This document shows positions 24,518 through 32,908 of a stretch of 59,075 bases of DNA, one piece after another; the stretch's first letter is position 1; the number at the start of each line of letters is the position of its first letter. The stretch is from Desertibaculum subflavum. GTDB lineage: Bacteria; Pseudomonadota; Alphaproteobacteria; Ferrovibrionales; Ferrovibrionaceae. Below the pieces are notes generated by a model. That model saw only the letters and a program-made list of their open reading frames with translations, did not search any database and was not told the origin of the DNA. A program made the translations under genes and the position numbers. The stretch covers positions 1 to 59,075 of the forward strand of contig QOZS01000037.1 of assembly GCA_003576705.1 (NCBI GenBank), in the 5' to 3' direction.

Positions 24518-25423
24518 CTATTCTGCAGCTTGAGGCCAAAAGGGAACCGCCATGTGCGGTGCTTCAACGTGATCATCATTGCGGTGGTGCTCGACCCCGC
24601 CATTCCTCAATCGGTCAGCAATATCTTCGCAGAAATCGAGTTCGATACCGATCCATCGACGGCCGCGGCGTTCACAGACGGCGTAAGTGGTCCCACTACC
24701 GCCAAATGGATCGAGCACTATATCGCCCGGCTTCGTTGTCATCTCAATCGCACGTTCAAGGATCTTGGTTGACAGCGCATTTGCGCGACGATTGCGACTC
24801 TTGAACTTCCAATGACGAACGGGCGGAATATCTGTCCATACGTCCTTCAAATTTACGCCGAGCGGGTTCATCGCACCACGATGGCCGCCGTAATCGCGAA
24901 TCTCCCCTCCGCAATGACGGCACGTTTCGATCGGAGTACGGATTTTGTGAAAGACCCTCGGCTTGCCTTTTGTAAAGTACAGCAGGCTGTAGTGCGCGGG
25001 GTAGAGACGGCCGGGAATGGGCAGGCAGCTCTTCATCTCGATAGCGATCGAATGCCGAAATTCCATGCTCGGCAGGCTCATCAAGTGTGCGCCGAGCAAG
25101 ATATTCCATTTGGGCAAGTTGTAGACAAAAAGCGCACCACCCGGCGCCAGGACGCGAACGCACTCGTTCAGCCACCTCTTGCACCAGTCCACATACTCAT
25201 GCTCGGACTTGGCGTCATTGGAGTTCCGACCATAGATCTTGCCAAGGTTGAACGGCGGGTCTGCAAAGACAGCGTGAGCCAGTTGGCTGCGCAGCCTCGG
25301 CAGATGCTCAAGGCAGTCTCCTTCAAAGAGTTGACCATGAGAAGAGACGTAAAATGGGGGCGGAAGGCCCATGCCGAGCTGGCCCAACGTATCAGTGTCC
25401 CGTGGGATGGCAGATCCGGTCAT
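24518..25423 (-). CDS. DNA methyltransferase (N4-cytosine or N6-adenine), beta class
   Basis: A 301-aa methyltransferase with catalytic motif IV DPPF (residues 55-58) first and the AdoMet motif I DPFGGSGTT near the C-terminus, the beta-class order. Between them the target-recognition region has a CRHCGG segment that looks metal-binding. It should protect the site cut by the convergent BglII-like nuclease. GC content is below that of the core genes. A perfect TTGACA lies about 95 bp upstream on the same strand. Confidence 0.9.
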   Translation of the reverse strand: MTGSAIPRDTDTLGQLGMGLPPPFYVSSHGQLFEGDCLEHLPRLRSQLAHAVFADPPFNLGKIYGRNSNDAKSEHEYVDWCKRWLNECVRVLAPGGALFVYNLPKWNILLGAHLMSLPSMEFRHSIAIEMKSCLPIPGRLYPAHYSLLYFTKGKPRVFHKIRTPIETCRHCGGEIRDYGGHRGAMNPLGVNLKDVWTDIPPVRHWKFKSRNRRANALSTKILERAIEMTTKPGDIVLDPFGGSGTTYAVCERRGRRWIGIELDFCEDIADRLRNGGVEHHRNDDHVEAPHMAVPFWPQAAE

Positions 25424-25517
25424 GCACTATATCCCGTAGTATGAAACGGCCTTCGCCGCAAGATGTGGCGTGGCAACATAGCCGATGCTTGGGAGAGAGT
25501 AACCTGGTACGTGTAAT

Positions 25518-25523
25518 TGTCAA
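25518..25523 (-). promoter_or_regulatory. Candidate -35 element of the methyltransferase promoter
   Basis: A perfect TTGACA on the reverse strand in an AT-rich patch between phnE and the methyltransferase start at 25423. No convincing -10 was found at 17 nt; TTACTC is nearer. Weak support. Confidence 0.3.
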
Positions 25524-25581
25524 ATAACCTTCTACCTAATTCTGGACGACAAGGAGCGCCGCGAGCGTGCCTCTATCAGCG

Positions 25582-26397
25582 TCAGATGATCGCGTGCCGC
25601 ACCCGCGCCGAGACCCACTCGCTCGCGATCACCGTCGCGAGGATCAGCAGAAAGATCACCGAGGCCTGCGGCCACGCCAGCGTCGCGATCGAGGCGTCGA
25701 GCTGGAGGCCGATGCCGCCGGCGCCGACCAGGCCGAGCACCGTCGATTCGCGGATGTTGATGTCCCAGCGGAACACGCTCATGCCGGCGAAGGCCGGCAT
25801 GATCTGCGGCACCATGCCGTAGGCGACGACCTGCGCCTTGCCGGCGCCGGTGGCGGCGATCGCCTCGACCTGGGCGGGGTCGATCTCTTCCAGCGCCTCG
25901 TAGGTCAGCTTGGCGATGAAGCCGATCGAGCGGAGCGCGATGGCGACGATGCCGGCGAGCAGGCCCGGCCCGAACATCGAGACCAGCAGCAGCGCCCAGA
26001 TCAGCGAGTTGATCGAGCGCGACGACACGATGACGAGCAGCGCGAGCGGCCGGAGCAGGCGCGGCGAGGGCGAGGTGTTGTGCGCCGCGCAGTACGCCAC
26101 CGGCACCGCCAGCACGATGCCGAGCAAGGTGCCGAGCGTCGCGATGTTGATGGTGTCCCAGAGCGGGCCCCACAACTTGTCGATATAGGGCCAGGCCGGC
26201 GGCACCATGCGCACGAACAGGTCGCCGGCCTGCGCCGGCGCGTCCCACACGAATTCCCAGATCGTGTTCTCCGACATCAGCCGCCAGCACTGCACGACGA
26301 GGAGGGCGCCGGCGAACCAGGCGGCCCAGATCGCCCACTGGCGGGCCGACGTGCGCCGCTGCCAGACCAGCCGCTCGGCGTTCCGGGTGACCGGCAT
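25582..26397 (-). CDS. phnE: Phosphonate-type ABC transporter permease
   Basis: A 271-aa permease with about six membrane segments. The PhnE core is GFIAKLTYEALEEIDPAQVEAIAATGA and FRWDINIRESTVLGLVGAGGIG. Its ATG at 26397 overlaps the stop of the first PhnE-like gene by one base. Phosphonate and phosphite importers often carry two PhnE paralogues that form a heterodimer, as here. Confidence 0.92.
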   Translation of the reverse strand: MPVTRNAERLVWQRRTSARQWAIWAAWFAGALLVVQCWRLMSENTIWEFVWDAPAQAGDLFVRMVPPAWPYIDKLWGPLWDTINIATLGTLLGIVLAVPVAYCAAHNTSPSPRLLRPLALLVIVSSRSINSLIWALLLVSMFGPGLLAGIVAIALRSIGFIAKLTYEALEEIDPAQVEAIAATGAGKAQVVAYGMVPQIMPAFAGMSVFRWDINIRESTVLGLVGAGGIGLQLDASIATLAWPQASVIFLLILATVIASEWVSARVRHAII

Positions 26398-27200
26398 CAC
26401 TGCACCCGCCGGCGGATCCAGGAGGAGGAATATTCGCAGGCCATGACGATGGCGATGATCAGGATCAGGATCGCCGCCGCCACGCCGTATTCGTAGCGGT
26501 CGAACGCGGTCTTGAGCGTGGCGCCGATGCCCCCGGCGCCGACGATGCCGACCACGGCGCTCTCGCGGAAATTGATGTCGACGCGATAGAGCGAGAGGCC
26601 GATGAAGCGCGGCAGCACCTGCGGCTGGATGCCGAAGTTCAGCCATTGCAGCCAGGAGGCGCCGGTCGCCCGCACCGCCTCGGCCTGGGACGGCTCGATC
26701 GCCTCGATGTCCTCCGCCAGCAATTTCGCCATGAAGCCGATGGTGGCGAAGGAGATGGTGGCGACGCCGGCCAGCACGCCGAAGCCGAACATCTTCACGA
26801 ACAGGATGGCGATGATCACCTCCTGGAAGGTGCGGGCGGAGGCGATGATGAAGCGGCAGAAGTAGTAGACAGGGCGCGGCGCCAGGTTGCGCGCGGCGCC
26901 GAGCGCCACCGGCACCGAGAGGGCGATGCCGATCACGGTGGCGATCACCGTCATGATCACGCTTTCGAGCAGGCCCTCGAAGATCTCGTCATAGCGCGAG
27001 ACGAAATCGGGCGAGAGAAAGCCGGCGACGAACGCCGCGCCGCGCTCCAGCCCCATGACGATGCGCGGCCAGTTGACCGGCACCGAGTTGATGGCGAGGT
27101 AGAGATAGATCGCGGCGCCGATCATCAGCCCGTGGCGCAGCCACGGGTTGGCGATCAAGGGCGGCGGGCGCCAGCGGCGCGCGGCGACCGCTTCAGGCAT
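26397..27200 (-). CDS. phnE: Phosphonate-type ABC transporter permease, first copy
   Basis: A 267-aa PhnE paralogue. GFMAKLLAEDIEAIEPSQAEAVRATGAS is the ATPase-contact loop, and YRVDINFRESAVVGIVGAGGIGATL is the family signature. The N-terminus is basic, with a first membrane segment HGLMIGAAIYLYLAI. It overlaps phnC by 8 bp. With the second permease it forms the channel for the PhnD-bound ligand. Confidence 0.92.
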   Translation of the reverse strand: MPEAVAARRWRPPPLIANPWLRHGLMIGAAIYLYLAINSVPVNWPRIVMGLERGAAFVAGFLSPDFVSRYDEIFEGLLESVIMTVIATVIGIALSVPVALGAARNLAPRPVYYFCRFIIASARTFQEVIIAILFVKMFGFGVLAGVATISFATIGFMAKLLAEDIEAIEPSQAEAVRATGASWLQWLNFGIQPQVLPRFIGLSLYRVDINFRESAVVGIVGAGGIGATLKTAFDRYEYGVAAAILILIIAIVMACEYSSSWIRRRVQ

Positions 27201-28041
27201 TGGCCGCGAGCCTGGCCGGGTCGAGGGCTTCGTCGTCGTCCTCGCCGCCTTCCTCGCTGGCGTGGCGCACGGTCTGCGACCAGTCTTCCTCGCCGTAGAT
27301 CTCGGTCAGCACGCCGGCGTCGAGCCGGCTGGGCGGGCCGTCGAACACCACCTCGCCGAGCCTGAGGCCGACGATGCGCTGGGCGAATTGCTGCGCCAGG
27401 GCGACGTCATGGATGTTGATGATGGCGGCCAATCCGCGCTCGGTGCAGAGCTCGACGATCAGCCGCATGATCTGGCGCGAGGTCTTGGGGTCGAGGCTCG
27501 CGGTCGGCTCGTCGATCAGCAGCAGGTCGGGGTTCTGGATCAGGGCGCGGCAGATGCCGACGCGCTGGCGCTGCCCGCCGGAGAGCGCGTCGGCGCGCTT
27601 GTCGACGAACGGGGTCAGGCCGACGCGGTCGAGCAGGCCGAAGGCGGCATCGATATCGGCTTGCGGAAAGCGGCGGAACCACGAGGACCAGAAGCCGACA
27701 TAGCCGAGCCTGCCGCTCAGCACGTTCTCCATCACGGTCAGCCGCTCGATCAGCGCGTATTCCTGGAAGATCATGCCGATGCGCCGTCGCGCGCGGCGCA
27801 AGCCCCGCGCCGACAGCGCCGTCATGTCCTGGCCCTTGAGCAGGACGCGCCCGCCCGTCGGCTCGATCAGGCGGTTGACGCAGCGGATCAAGGTCGACTT
27901 GCCGGCGCCGGACGGGCCGATCAGTGCCATCACCTGACCGGCCGGCACTTCCAGGCTCACGCCCTTCAGCGCCAGATCGCCGGTGCGATAGCGTTTCTCA
28001 AGTCCCTCCAGCGCCAGCATCGGCGATTCGGCACCGGCCAT
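27193..28041 (-). CDS. phnC: Phosphonate-type ABC transporter ATP-binding protein
   Basis: A 282-aa ATPase with Walker A GPSGAGKST, Q-loop IFQEYALIERLTV, signature LSGGQRQR and Walker B LLLIDEPTASLD. The Q-loop and the INIHDVALA segment are those of PhnC. It lies directly after phnD (7-bp gap) and energises import of a phosphonate, phosphite or related ligand. The C-terminus carries an acidic tail (SEEGGEDDDEALD). Confidence 0.93.
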   Translation of the reverse strand: MAGAESPMLALEGLEKRYRTGDLALKGVSLEVPAGQVMALIGPSGAGKSTLIRCVNRLIEPTGGRVLLKGQDMTALSARGLRRARRRIGMIFQEYALIERLTVMENVLSGRLGYVGFWSSWFRRFPQADIDAAFGLLDRVGLTPFVDKRADALSGGQRQRVGICRALIQNPDLLLIDEPTASLDPKTSRQIMRLIVELCTERGLAAIINIHDVALAQQFAQRIVGLRLGEVVFDGPPSRLDAGVLTEIYGEEDWSQTVRHASEEGGEDDDEALDPARLAANA

Positions 28042-28048
28042 CGTCAGC

Positions 28049-29032
28049 TTACTTGCACGCGTATTTCACGCCCGCGCCGGTGTCGATCTTGCGGATCACG
28101 TCCCAGTGCTGCTTGTAGGTGATCGGGATGTAGCTCTCCTGCGGCGGTTGCGACTTCTGATACTCCTTGAGGAGCTCGGTGCCCTCCCACTTGAAGGAGA
28201 AGAACGCGTCCTTGATTTTCTTCGCGAGCTCCGGCTTCAGGTTGTGGGCGATGCCGTAGGCGGTGGTGGGGAAGACGTCCGACTTGTAGATCGAGCGGAT
28301 CTTGTTGCCATCCACCGCGCCGCGGCCGACCATGCGCGACAGCACCGAATAGGCGATCGCCGCGGCGTCGTAATCCTTGTTGGCGACGCCGAGGATCGAG
28401 TTGTCGTGCTTGCCGGAGAAGGTGGGCGTGTAGTCCTTCTCGGCCTCGAGCTTGAATTCTGTCTTCAGCAGCACCGACGGCGCCTTGTAGCCGGAATTGG
28501 AGGTCGGCGCGGTGAAGGCGACCTTCTTGCCCTTGAGGTCGGCCGGTGTCTTGGCCGGGCTGTCGGCCGGCACGATGATGTCCATCGTGTAGCCGTACTC
28601 CCCGGATTTCGACGCCATCATCGCAAAGGGGTAGAAGCCGGCGCAATTGACCGCGAGCGGCGTGGCGCCGGTGTTGTAGCCGGCGATGTGCAGCCGGCCG
28701 GCGCGCATCGCCTCGATCTGCGCCGCATTGGACTGCACGGCGAAGAACTGCACCTTCTTCCCCGTCGCCTTCGAGATGTGGTCGAGGAAGCTGTCATAGA
28801 CCTTGCGGTAGACCTCCGGGTCCTCGACCGGTGTGTAGGCGAAGATCAGCACATTGGGGTCGACCTGCTGCTTGGCGTCGGGCGTGTCGGCGACCATGTC
28901 GCCGTCGCGGTCGCAGAAGCGGGCGTCCAGGGCGCCGCGCGGGCAATCCTGCGCCTGGGCCTGACCGACGAAGCCGACCGAACCCGCCACGCCCAGCGCC
29001 AGCGCCGCGGCCACCCGCATTGGTTTTTGCAT
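28049..29032 (-). CDS. phnD: Phosphate/phosphite/phosphonate ABC transporter substrate-binding protein
   Basis: A 327-aa periplasmic binding protein with a Sec signal (MQKPMRVAAALALGVAGSVG...AQAQ). The PhnD ligand site is represented by AYTPVEDPEVY, IAGYNTGATPLAVN and the Thr/Ser cluster FTAPTSNSGYKAPSVLL. ATG at 29032 has GGGAGGGCGAA just upstream. An unusual short Cys- and Asp-rich stretch (CPRGALDARFCDRDGD) follows the signal and looks like an added calcium-binding-like loop. Confidence 0.92.
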   Translation of the reverse strand: MQKPMRVAAALALGVAGSVGFVGQAQAQDCPRGALDARFCDRDGDMVADTPDAKQQVDPNVLIFAYTPVEDPEVYRKVYDSFLDHISKATGKKVQFFAVQSNAAQIEAMRAGRLHIAGYNTGATPLAVNCAGFYPFAMMASKSGEYGYTMDIIVPADSPAKTPADLKGKKVAFTAPTSNSGYKAPSVLLKTEFKLEAEKDYTPTFSGKHDNSILGVANKDYDAAAIAYSVLSRMVGRGAVDGNKIRSIYKSDVFPTTAYGIAHNLKPELAKKIKDAFFSFKWEGTELLKEYQKSQPPQESYIPITYKQHWDVIRKIDTGAGVKYACK

Positions 29033-29130
29033 TTCGCCCTCCCGTCCGCCCGGCGATCGTCCGGGCCGTCTCCTTTTATGACGGAAATATGACAGCGGAA
29101 CCGGCGCCGGCAAAGCCGAAAGCAATGCGT

Positions 29131-30126
29131 CTATGCCAGCGCGTCCACGTCGTTGCGCAGCGGATCGCCGCTGCGGAAGCGGGCGAGGTTCTCCAGGAAG
29201 ATCTCGAAGATCGCCTCGTTCTGGCCTTGGGAATGGCTCGCGGTGTGCGGCGAGAGGATGACGTTGGGCAAGTCCCAGAGCGGCGAGGCGGGGTCGAGCG
29301 GTTCGCGCTCGAACACGTCGAGATAGGCGCCGGCGAGCTGGCCCGATTGCAGCGCGGCGACGATGTCGGCCTCCACCGCCACCTCACCGCGCGCCACGTT
29401 GACGACATAGGATCCGCGTGGCATGGCGGCGAAGGCGGCGGCGTTGGCGATGCCCCGCGTCTGCGCCGAGGCGGGGCAGCAGAGGATCAGCCAGTCGGCC
29501 GTCGGCAGCACGCCGGCCAGACCCTCGTAGGCGATGGTGCGGTCGCAGGGCTCGACCGGCGCCTCGGTGCGGCGCACGCCGGTGACCCGCAGGCCGAGCA
29601 TCTTGAGCAGGCCGGCGAGGGCGCGGCCGATCGGCCCCAGGCCGACGATCACCGCGTGCTGGTCCTTCAGGTCGCGCGGCGAGCGCTCGCCCAGCCTCGG
29701 CTCCCAGGCATGCCGGCGCTGGGCATCCGCGAGCAGGGGGAAGCGCCGGTTCAGCGCGATCATCGCGCCGAGCGTGCTGTGCGCCACCGTGGTGGCGGTG
29801 GCGCCGGAGGCGGTGGTCACCTTGACGCCGCGGCCGCGCAGCTCGGCATAGATCGGCCGGTCGGCGCCGGCGGGATGGATCTGCAGCCATTTCAGGCGCG
29901 GCGCGTTGCGCAGCACCTGCTGGAAGCCTTGCAGCTCGGGCGTCGGGCTGTTCTTGGTCGAGGCGCCGGTCACCTCGCGGGTCATGAAGGCGATGTCGGC
30001 ATCGCAAGGCGCGCCGGCCGCGAGCGCGTCCTCCGCGGTGACGAACCCGATCGCGCCCTCCGGCACGGCGGCCTCGATGCGCGGGCCCCAGAGATCGAGC
30101 GCATGGGCGGAGAGCAGAAGTTTCAT
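29131..30126 (-). CDS. D-2-hydroxyacid dehydrogenase
   Basis: A 331-aa NAD(P)-dependent D-2-hydroxyacid dehydrogenase. The Rossmann loop is VGLGPIGRALAG. Catalytic Arg is in VNVARGEV, Glu in VFEREPLD and His in LSPHTASH. It lies 98 bp upstream of phnD on the same strand. NAD-dependent phosphite dehydrogenase (PtxD) belongs to this superfamily and is often linked to such importers, so phosphite oxidation is a hypothesis. The substrate loops do not obviously match PtxD, and a 2-keto-acid reductase is equally likely. Confidence 0.88.
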   Translation of the reverse strand: MKLLLSAHALDLWGPRIEAAVPEGAIGFVTAEDALAAGAPCDADIAFMTREVTGASTKNSPTPELQGFQQVLRNAPRLKWLQIHPAGADRPIYAELRGRGVKVTTASGATATTVAHSTLGAMIALNRRFPLLADAQRRHAWEPRLGERSPRDLKDQHAVIVGLGPIGRALAGLLKMLGLRVTGVRRTEAPVEPCDRTIAYEGLAGVLPTADWLILCCPASAQTRGIANAAAFAAMPRGSYVVNVARGEVAVEADIVAALQSGQLAGAYLDVFEREPLDPASPLWDLPNVILSPHTASHSQGQNEAIFEIFLENLARFRSGDPLRNDVDALA

Positions 30127-30218
30127 CGGCCGATCTGGCCCGAGCCCGGCGGCGAAATCAATCCCGGGCCATGGCGCGCGGCCGGCCGGCCGCAGGCACG
30201 ATCGCCCGCCGCGCGGGT

Positions 30219-30359
30219 CTAGAACGTGCTGGCCAGCGACCTGCGGCGCGCCGCTTCCCGGCGCGCCCGCCATTGCTGCACGCCGATGATGCCCGCCAGC
30301 ACCAGGAACGTCGCCGCGACGCCGAACAGCCCGAGCAGGAGAAGCGATGTCTTATCCAT
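30219..30359 (-). CDS. Small predicted membrane protein
   Basis: A 46-aa frame: MDKT, one hydrophobic helix (SLLLLGLFGVAATFLVLAGIIGV), then a basic tail (QWRARREAARRRSLASTF). The topology suggests a single-pass membrane peptide. The start at 30359 was chosen as the ATG directly before the helix. No family recognised. Short length lowers certainty. Confidence 0.45.
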   Translation of the reverse strand: MDKTSLLLLGLFGVAATFLVLAGIIGVQQWRARREAARRRSLASTF

Positions 30360-30428
30360 GCGCGCCGCCTCTCCCGGCCGCATCGGCCGTGACGTGGATG
30401 CTGCGGCACGCCGGGCCATGCCGGCGCT

Positions 30429-30674
30429 TCATATCGCGTCCCGGGCGAGCGCCAGTTCGAGATCCTCCGGGCTGATCGGGAACCCCTGTTTCATGCCGGG
30501 CGCCGAGGTCACGTGGATCAGCGTGGCGGTGCGCCGGTAGACCAGCGCGGACACCGTATCGATCAGCGCCTCCACGGTTTCGATCGTGTAGGTCCCCGGC
30601 GGCTGGCTGCCGTCCAGTCCGGCGAGGACGAACGGCCGGCGAAAGGTCACGTGCTTGTAGGTCAAGCGCGGCAT
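30429..30674 (-). CDS. Small conserved protein of unknown function
   Basis: An 81-aa protein: PRLTYKHVTFRRPFVLAGLD, PPGTYTIETVEALID, VYRRTATLIHV. Small proteins of this pattern (beta-strand pair, PxGxYxVxTxEE, YRRxAT) are frequent in rhizobial genomes and have no assigned function. ATG at 30674 is preferred over 30680 because AAGGGAG lies 6 nt upstream. It may be regulated separately from its neighbours. Confidence 0.6.
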   Translation of the reverse strand: MPRLTYKHVTFRRPFVLAGLDGSQPPGTYTIETVEALIDTVSALVYRRTATLIHVTSAPGMKQGFPISPEDLELALARDAI

Positions 30675-30912
30675 GGACATCTCCCTTGCCCGATCCCGTG
30701 GCGCCGCCAGGCCCTCAGGCCGCATCCGGAGGCTCAACTCGCATCGCCCGGCATCAAAGTTCCAGCGCTCGGGATAGAGGCGGGCCATTTCGCGCGCCAC
30801 GTAGGGCGACACGTCGATTGCTTCGACCACTACCGCTCACCTTCTTCGGCGCTCGCCGAACTGCCGCATTGGCTGCCGCGATCGGCCCGCAACCACCGGG
30901 CGTCGCCGGACG

Positions 30913-30937
30913 CAGGCTTTGCGGGCGGCAAAGCCTG
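30913..30937 (-). terminator. Hairpin, likely terminator of the desaturase gene
   Basis: CAGGCTTTGC, a 5-nt loop GGGCG, then GCAAAGCCTG: a perfect 10-bp stem about 105 bp downstream of the desaturase stop. No T-run follows, so it may need Rho or act by stabilising the RNA 3' end. The 31 kb side of this 210-bp gap holds nothing else recognisable. Confidence 0.45.
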
Positions 30938-31042
30938 ATGTCATGGGGCGGGCCGTGTTTGGGAGCGATCACCATGCGCCCCCGGCCCCCGCCTGTCCAT
31001 ACAATTGCGGCCGAGGAAGGCCGCACGAATCCGGGCGCGCGG

Positions 31043-32080
31043 TCAGTCGCGCGCGCGCCGTTTGCTTTGCCGGAAGGTGACCAGGCGGCCGGCGGCCTCG
31101 TCCCACAGCGCGTAGCGCCACGCACCGAGCGCCTGGCGAAGGCTGAGCGGCTTCACCTCGCCGAGCCGCGGCACCGCGTCCAGCACGTCCTGCAGGCGAT
31201 AGTTCGGCACGCGCGGATTGAGGTGATGCACATGATGCAGGCCGATATTGCCGGTGAACCAGCGCAGCACCCGATTGAGCTTCAGGTAGGACGAGCCTTC
31301 CAGCGACGCCATGGCGTGCTGCCAGGTCTGCCCCGGCATCCACAGCGCCCGCTCGAAGCGGTGCTGGATGGAGAACAGCCAGGCACCGATGATCGCGGCC
31401 AGCGATATGACCAGCAGCTGAACGAAGGCGACGGAGCCGAAGCCGACCAGTAGGCCGAGCCCGACGACGAGGCCGGCGAGCATCAGATTGGTCGCGTAGA
31501 CGGCGAGGCGCTCACGCCGCCAGCTCTTCGGCATGTCGAACGGCGTCCGATAGAGCAGGAGGAAAACCACCGGCGGCAGGATCACGTTGACCACCAGCGG
31601 ATGCCGGCTGACGCGATAGGCGAGGCGCCGCCAGACGGAGAGCGCTCGATACTCCGCCACCGTCAGAACCGTGGAATAGACATCCAGGCCGCTCTCGCGC
31701 CGGTCGAGGTTGTTCCAGTTGCCGTGATGGCTGGCATGGTGCCGGCGCCACGACGCATAGGGCGTGAGCGTGAACAGGCTGCACAGCATGCCCAGCGTGT
31801 CGTTGGCGTGACGCGAGCGGAAGAACGCCCCATGCCCGCAATCGTGCTGGATGATGAAGATCCGAACCAGGAAGCCGGCCGCCGGCACGGCCAGCGGCGC
31901 TGCCAGCCAGATGCTGACATCCAGCAGCAGATACATCGCGGTGCAGGCAAGGACGAAGCCGCCGAACGACGTCGCGATCTGGGCGAAGCTCGCACCCAGC
32001 CGGGGCCGCTGGAAGGCGACGGTCGCTGCACGCAGCGCCGCTGCATCGCTGAAGGTGATCTCTATGCTCGTCGTCCTCAT
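31043..32080 (-). CDS. Membrane fatty acid desaturase
   Basis: A 345-aa integral membrane protein with the three histidine boxes of acyl-lipid desaturases: HDCGH (about residue 79), HHASHH (about 114), and HHVHH (about 280). Hydrophobic helices flank them. It inserts a double bond in fatty acyl chains using a di-iron centre. It sits near a cold-shock gene, consistent with membrane fluidity adjustment, but is not in an operon with it. Confidence 0.92.
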   Translation of the reverse strand: MRTTSIEITFSDAAALRAATVAFQRPRLGASFAQIATSFGGFVLACTAMYLLLDVSIWLAAPLAVPAAGFLVRIFIIQHDCGHGAFFRSRHANDTLGMLCSLFTLTPYASWRRHHASHHGNWNNLDRRESGLDVYSTVLTVAEYRALSVWRRLAYRVSRHPLVVNVILPPVVFLLLYRTPFDMPKSWRRERLAVYATNLMLAGLVVGLGLLVGFGSVAFVQLLVISLAAIIGAWLFSIQHRFERALWMPGQTWQHAMASLEGSSYLKLNRVLRWFTGNIGLHHVHHLNPRVPNYRLQDVLDAVPRLGEVKPLSLRQALGAWRYALWDEAAGRLVTFRQSKRRARD

Positions 32081-32179
32081 CGCGCGCCGGCGCGGCAGGG
32101 CACCAGGGCGCGGCCCCCGCGGGGGGGCCGTTGCTACAGCTGAAAAATGGCGCCGGTGCTGCCCACAATCAAGATCGAT

Positions 32180-32231
32180 CCTGCGCTTTCGGCCTGCGCT
32201 TTCGGCCTGTGCTTTCGGCCTGTGCTTTTGG
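32180..32231. repeat. Four tandem 13-bp repeats
   Basis: CCTGCGCTTTCGG at 32180 and 32193, CCTGTGCTTTCGG at 32206 and CCTGTGCTTTTGG at 32219 form an exact head-to-tail array of 52 bp. It lies between the desaturase start and the stop of the small Lys/Ala-rich protein. Such an array could expand or contract by slippage. Confidence 0.9.
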
Positions 32232-32237
32232 GTCAGC

Positions 32238-32489
32238 CTAGGCGCCGACGGCCGCCTTGGGCTTCCGCTTGGATGCGGCCTTCAGCGCGGCCTTCCGGCT
32301 CGCCTCTTCCACGGCTGCCGCGCGGTCGGCGGCTTCCTTGGCCAGCCGCAGGGCGCGCAGCCTTGCCGTCTTCGCCTGATCGGCGGCGGCAGCCTCGTCG
32401 CGCTCCTTGCTGGCGGCTTCCTTGGCGCGGGCCCAGATCGACTCCGCCTTGCTGCGGACCGAGGACGCTCGCTCGCTTACCTTCGACAT
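32238..32489 (-). CDS. Small Ala/Lys-rich coiled-coil protein
   Basis: An 83-aa protein, almost wholly Ala, Lys, Arg, Glu and Ser (KAESIWARAKEAASKERDEA, SRKAALKAASKRKPKAAVGA). Heptad-like spacing predicts one long charged helix with a basic C-terminal tail, which may bind nucleic acid. Its stop abuts the 13-bp tandem repeat. It lies downstream of rpsU, separated by a terminator-like hairpin. No family recognised. Confidence 0.6.
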   Translation of the reverse strand: MSKVSERASSVRSKAESIWARAKEAASKERDEAAAADQAKTARLRALRLAKEAADRAAAVEEASRKAALKAASKRKPKAAVGA

Positions 32490-32516
32490 GACAGTGCTCT
32501 CCTCAATATACGCTCG

Positions 32517-32539
32517 GCCCGGCCAGGCATCGGCCGGGC
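32517..32539 (-). terminator. Hairpin between rpsU and the Ala/Lys-rich gene
   Basis: GCCCGGCC, 7-nt loop, GGCCGGGC: a perfect 8-bp GC stem 11 bp after the rpsU stop on the reverse strand. No strong U-tract. Likely terminates rpsU mRNA or punctuates the transcript. Confidence 0.5.
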
Positions 32540-32550
32540 AAGGCTGGTGG

Positions 32551-32754
32551 CTAGGCCTCTTCCCGCGCCAGGCGCTTGCGCATCGCCTTGCGATGGCGGC
32601 GGATCGACTCGGCCCGTTCGCGGTTGCGGCGCTCCGAGGGCTTTTCGTAGGCGCGGCGGCGCCTCATCTCGCGGAATGTGCCTTCGCGCTGCATCTTCTT
32701 CTTCAGCACGCGAAGGGCCATGTTGATGTCGTTGTCGCGTACAAAGACCTGCAT
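32551..32754 (-). CDS. rpsU: 30S ribosomal protein bS21
   Basis: A 67-aa bS21: MQVFVRDNDINMALRVLKKK followed by MQREGTFREMRRRRAYEKPSE. Basic and helical throughout, as expected for a protein at the anti-Shine-Dalgarno region of 16S rRNA. ATG at 32754 has AAGGA 5 nt upstream; the preceding in-frame TTG is less likely. The extended C-terminus RHRKAMRKRLAREEA is typical of alphaproteobacteria. Confidence 0.95.
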   Translation of the reverse strand: MQVFVRDNDINMALRVLKKKMQREGTFREMRRRRAYEKPSERRNRERAESIRRHRKAMRKRLAREEA

Positions 32755-32829
32755 CAAGATCCTTCCCGGCGCGGCGTGCGGCCAGTGCGCGCCGCTTGTT
32801 CACGCGCGCCGCCCGTTCTCGTCCGCCGA

Positions 32830-32859
32830 CCGTTTCCGCCCGCCACCCGTTTCCGCCCG
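32830..32859. repeat. Direct repeat of a 13-mer upstream of rpsU
   Basis: CCGTTTCCGCCCG occurs at 32830-32842 and again at 32847-32859, 17 bp apart. It lies 76-105 bp upstream of rpsU on the reverse strand, between rpsU and the cold-shock gene. It could be a binding site or simple duplication. Confidence 0.55.
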
Positions 32860-32908
32860 GGCTGGGCGCGCCGCTCGCTCAGGCGCGCGGCTCTCTGGTA
32901 CCTGGAGT

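Noticed and set aside
29131..30126. Firm call of phosphite dehydrogenase (ptxD)
   Set aside because: Only the general dehydrogenase motifs match. Substrate-loop residues could not be confirmed, so it is kept as a hypothesis.
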